Part shown: piece by piece, positions 62,543 to 64,000 of the stretch | How the letters are laid out: each line of letters begins with the position of its first letter | Position numbering within the stretch: the first letter of the stretch is position 1 | Assembly (NCBI RefSeq): GCF_029946145.1 | Contig: NZ_JAQSDY010000032.1 | Location: 35,480-99,479, forward strand | Length of the DNA: 64,000 bases | From: Brevundimonas sp. | Lineage (GTDB): Bacteria; Pseudomonadota; Alphaproteobacteria; Caulobacterales; Caulobacteraceae | Reading direction: 5' to 3' | Program-made: the position numbers and the translations under genes | The notes under the pieces: model-generated | The model's input: only the letters and a program-made list of their open reading frames with translations | Told to the model about the DNA's origin: nothing | Databases searched by the model: none

Positions 62543-63751
62543 CTACCCGCCCCGGCCGCCGTGTTTCGCGTACTCCAGCCGCGCCACGGTGCGGTTGTGG
62601 ACCTCGTCCGGGCCGTCGGCGATGCGCAGGGTGCGGACCATGGCGTACATCTCGGCCAGCGGCGTGTCGGCCGAGACGCCGGCGCCGCCGAAGGCCTGGA
62701 TGGCGTCGTCGATGACCTGCAGCGCCATGCGCGGGGCGGCGACCTTGATCTGGGCGATCTCGGACTTGGCGTTTTTCGCGCCCGCCTCGTCCATCATCCA
62801 GGCGGCCTTGAGCACCAGCAGGCGGCACATCTCGATATTGGTGCGGGCCTCGCCGACGCGCTGTTCCCAGACCGAGTGCTCGGCCAGCGACTTGCGGAAC
62901 GCCGTGCGCGAAAGCAGGCGCTGGACCATCAGCTCGAGCGACCGTTCGGCGATGCCGATCACGCGCATGCAGTGATGGATGCGGCCGGGCCCGAGGCGCC
63001 CTTGCGCGATCTCGAAGCCGCGGCCCTCGCCGGCGATCAGGTTTTCGACCGGGACGCGGACGTTCTCGAGCACCACCTCGGCGTGGCCGATCGGCAGCTC
63101 GTCATAGCCGAACACCGACAGCATCCGCTCGACGCGGAAGCCGGGCGTGTCGACGGGGACGATGATCTGGGACTGCTGGGTGTGGACCGAGGCGTCGGGG
63201 TCGGTCTTGCCCATGACGATGGTCATGGCGACGTTGGGATGCGCCATGTTGGTCGACCACCATTTGCGGCCGTTGATGACATAGTGGTCGCCGTCGCGGA
63301 CGATGCGGGTCTGGATGTTGGTGGCGTCCGAGGAGGCGACCTCGGGCTCGGTCATCAGGAAGGCCGAGCGGATCTCGCCGGCCATCAGGGGCTCGAGCCA
63401 TTTCGCCTGCTGGGCCTCGTTCCCGTACATATGGAGCACTTCCATATTGCCGGTGTCGGGGGCGTTGCAGTTGAACACCTCGGCCGACCACAGGTGGCGG
63501 CCCATCAGCTCGGCCAGGGGCGCGTATTCGAGGTTGGTCAGGCCGGCGCCGTGGTCGCCGGGCAGGAACATGTTCCACAGCCCGGCTTCGCGCGCCTTCG
63601 CCTTCATCTCTTCCATGGCAGGGGGCTGTCGGGTGTGATCCTCGCGGACCTGGGCCCGGTACTCTTCCTCGCGCGGCAGGACGTGGTCGTCGAGGAAGCG
63701 CTTCACCCGCTCCTGCCAGTGAAGGGCCTTGTCGCTGTGCCGGAATTCCAT
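62543..63751 (-). CDS. Acyl-CoA dehydrogenase (ACAD10/11-like)
   Basis: The 402-residue ACAD begins MEFRHSDKALHWQERVKRFLDDHV at ATG 63751; the ORF-track extension upstream is proline-rich repeat sequence. It has LWNMFLPGDHGAGLTNLEYAPLAELMG, AFLMTEPEVASSDATNIQT, INGRKWWSTNMAHPN, LGPGRIHHCMRVIG (R-x-H-H loop typical of the ACAD10/11 group) and the C-terminal RIADGPDEVHNRTVARLE with the usual GPDEVH segment. It probably oxidises long-chain or hydroxylated acyl-CoA. It is separate from the HIP cluster by 44 kb and need not be related. Confidence 0.92.
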   Translation of the reverse strand: MEFRHSDKALHWQERVKRFLDDHVLPREEEYRAQVREDHTRQPPAMEEMKAKAREAGLWNMFLPGDHGAGLTNLEYAPLAELMGRHLWSAEVFNCNAPDTGNMEVLHMYGNEAQQAKWLEPLMAGEIRSAFLMTEPEVASSDATNIQTRIVRDGDHYVINGRKWWSTNMAHPNVAMTIVMGKTDPDASVHTQQSQIIVPVDTPGFRVERMLSVFGYDELPIGHAEVVLENVRVPVENLIAGEGRGFEIAQGRLGPGRIHHCMRVIGIAERSLELMVQRLLSRTAFRKSLAEHSVWEQRVGEARTNIEMCRLLVLKAAWMMDEAGAKNAKSEIAQIKVAAPRMALQVIDDAIQAFGGAGVSADTPLAEMYAMVRTLRIADGPDEVHNRTVARLEYAKHGGRGG

Positions 63752-63775
63752 GGGAGGACCTGTCGGTTTCTCCCT

Positions 63776-63826
63776 CCCCCTCCGGGGGAGGGTGGTCGCG
63801 AAGCGACCGGGTGGGAGGGGCCGGGC
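63776..63826. repeat. Palindromic repeat upstream of the last acyl-CoA dehydrogenase gene
   Basis: CCCTCCCCCTCCGGGGGAGGG is followed by GGTCGCGAAGCGACC and GTGGGAGGGG. Each of the first two parts is a hairpin, and the outer parts also pair. The layout resembles each arm of the element inside rsmB, so they may belong to one dispersed family. It lies within 80 bases of the acyl-CoA dehydrogenase start. Confidence 0.7.
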
Positions 63827-63849
63827 GAGACGGACGCTGGCGTTTGTTT

Positions 63850-64000
63850 GCCGAGCCCTCCCCACCCCGTCGGCGCCGCGCGCCGACGACCCGCCCCCCG
63901 CGGGGGGGGGGGCTGGTGGGGGGGGGGGGGTGGTGGGCGGGGCGGGGGCGGACGACAGCTCGGGGATCGACATCGACGGGCTCGGCGAACTGCTGAACAG
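63850..64000. other. G-homopolymer-rich window end with no supported gene
   Basis: The sequence contains runs of about 12-13 G (near 63902 and 63918) and almost only G, C and T around them, then returns to ordinary composition by about 63950. The last ~50 bases could read DDSSGIDIDGLGELLN on the plus strand, which looks protein-like but is too short to assign. The runs may be a sequencing or assembly artefact. Confidence 0.5.

Overview
ORGANISM AND METHOD. The window is GC-rich, gene-dense DNA. The gene set suggests an alphaproteobacterium of the Caulobacterales (Brevundimonas- or Caulobacter-like): aroB/aroK divergent from xerD-accA, guaA-nucleosidase-rsmB near guaB, a lone tryptophan-halogenase-type flavoprotein, a DUF6289-type secreted peptide, and many dispersed palindromic repeats. 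No rRNA or tRNA gene was seen. The organism call is inference. All family calls come from reading the translations, with no database search.

LEFT PART (1-25.5 kb): a catabolic island that most resembles the steroid C/D-ring (HIP) degradation pathway. A leftward set at the edge encodes an SDR (cut by the window), an acetoacetate-decarboxylase-fold protein and an amidohydrolase, followed by an MFS transporter. Divergent from these is a tightly packed 14-kb rightward operon (4198-18083). It runs ipdA-ipdB, enoyl-CoA hydratase, ipdC, echA20, two acyl-CoA dehydrogenases, fadA6, SDR, acyl-CoA dehydrogenase, ipdF, MaoC hydratase, thiolase, [2Fe-2S] ferredoxin and fadE30. Facing it across a long hairpin is a leftward set: LysR regulator, KshA-like Rieske oxygenase, PTPS-III-like pterin synthase, SDR, MFS transporter, fadD3 and SDR. 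Together these could import a steroid-type substrate, activate HIP with CoA (FadD3), shorten its propionate chain (FadE30, hydratases, thiolase), oxidise ring C (IpdC, IpdF), open ring D (EchA20) and ring C (IpdAB), and finish by beta-oxidation (FadA6 and the other dehydrogenases). Genes for steroid rings A/B are not in the window.

BOUNDARY (25.5-26.5 kb): no intact gene. It holds remnants of an enoyl-CoA hydratase, an SDR and a P-type ATPase, the last two joined end to end. It looks like decayed DNA at the island edge.

RIGHT PART (26.5-64 kb): mostly core genes. These are guaA, a nucleosidase, rsmB (with a translated palindromic repeat inside it), a MAPEG protein, guaB, a DUF2061 tandem protein, a DUF6289 protein, rlmE, a cyclophilin, a halogenase-like protein, rnd, purM, an M28 peptidase, purN, an M13 peptidase, an XRE regulator with a SulP transporter, ndk, an ABC-F ATPase, mutL, a cytochrome P460-like protein, rsmD, an RluB-type pseudouridine synthase, tadA, an MliC-like lipoprotein, two GNATs, aroB, aroK, xerD, accA, a response regulator with a small partner gene, an Atm1-like ABC exporter and an acyl-CoA dehydrogenase.

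REPEATS. Several intergenic palindromes are present. A nearly identical ~400-bp element occurs twice, 13.6 kb apart in opposite orientation. Each copy lies ~130-155 bp upstream of a gene (mutL; the ABC exporter) and points towards it. The last ~150 bases are G-homopolymer-rich and may not be reliable sequence.
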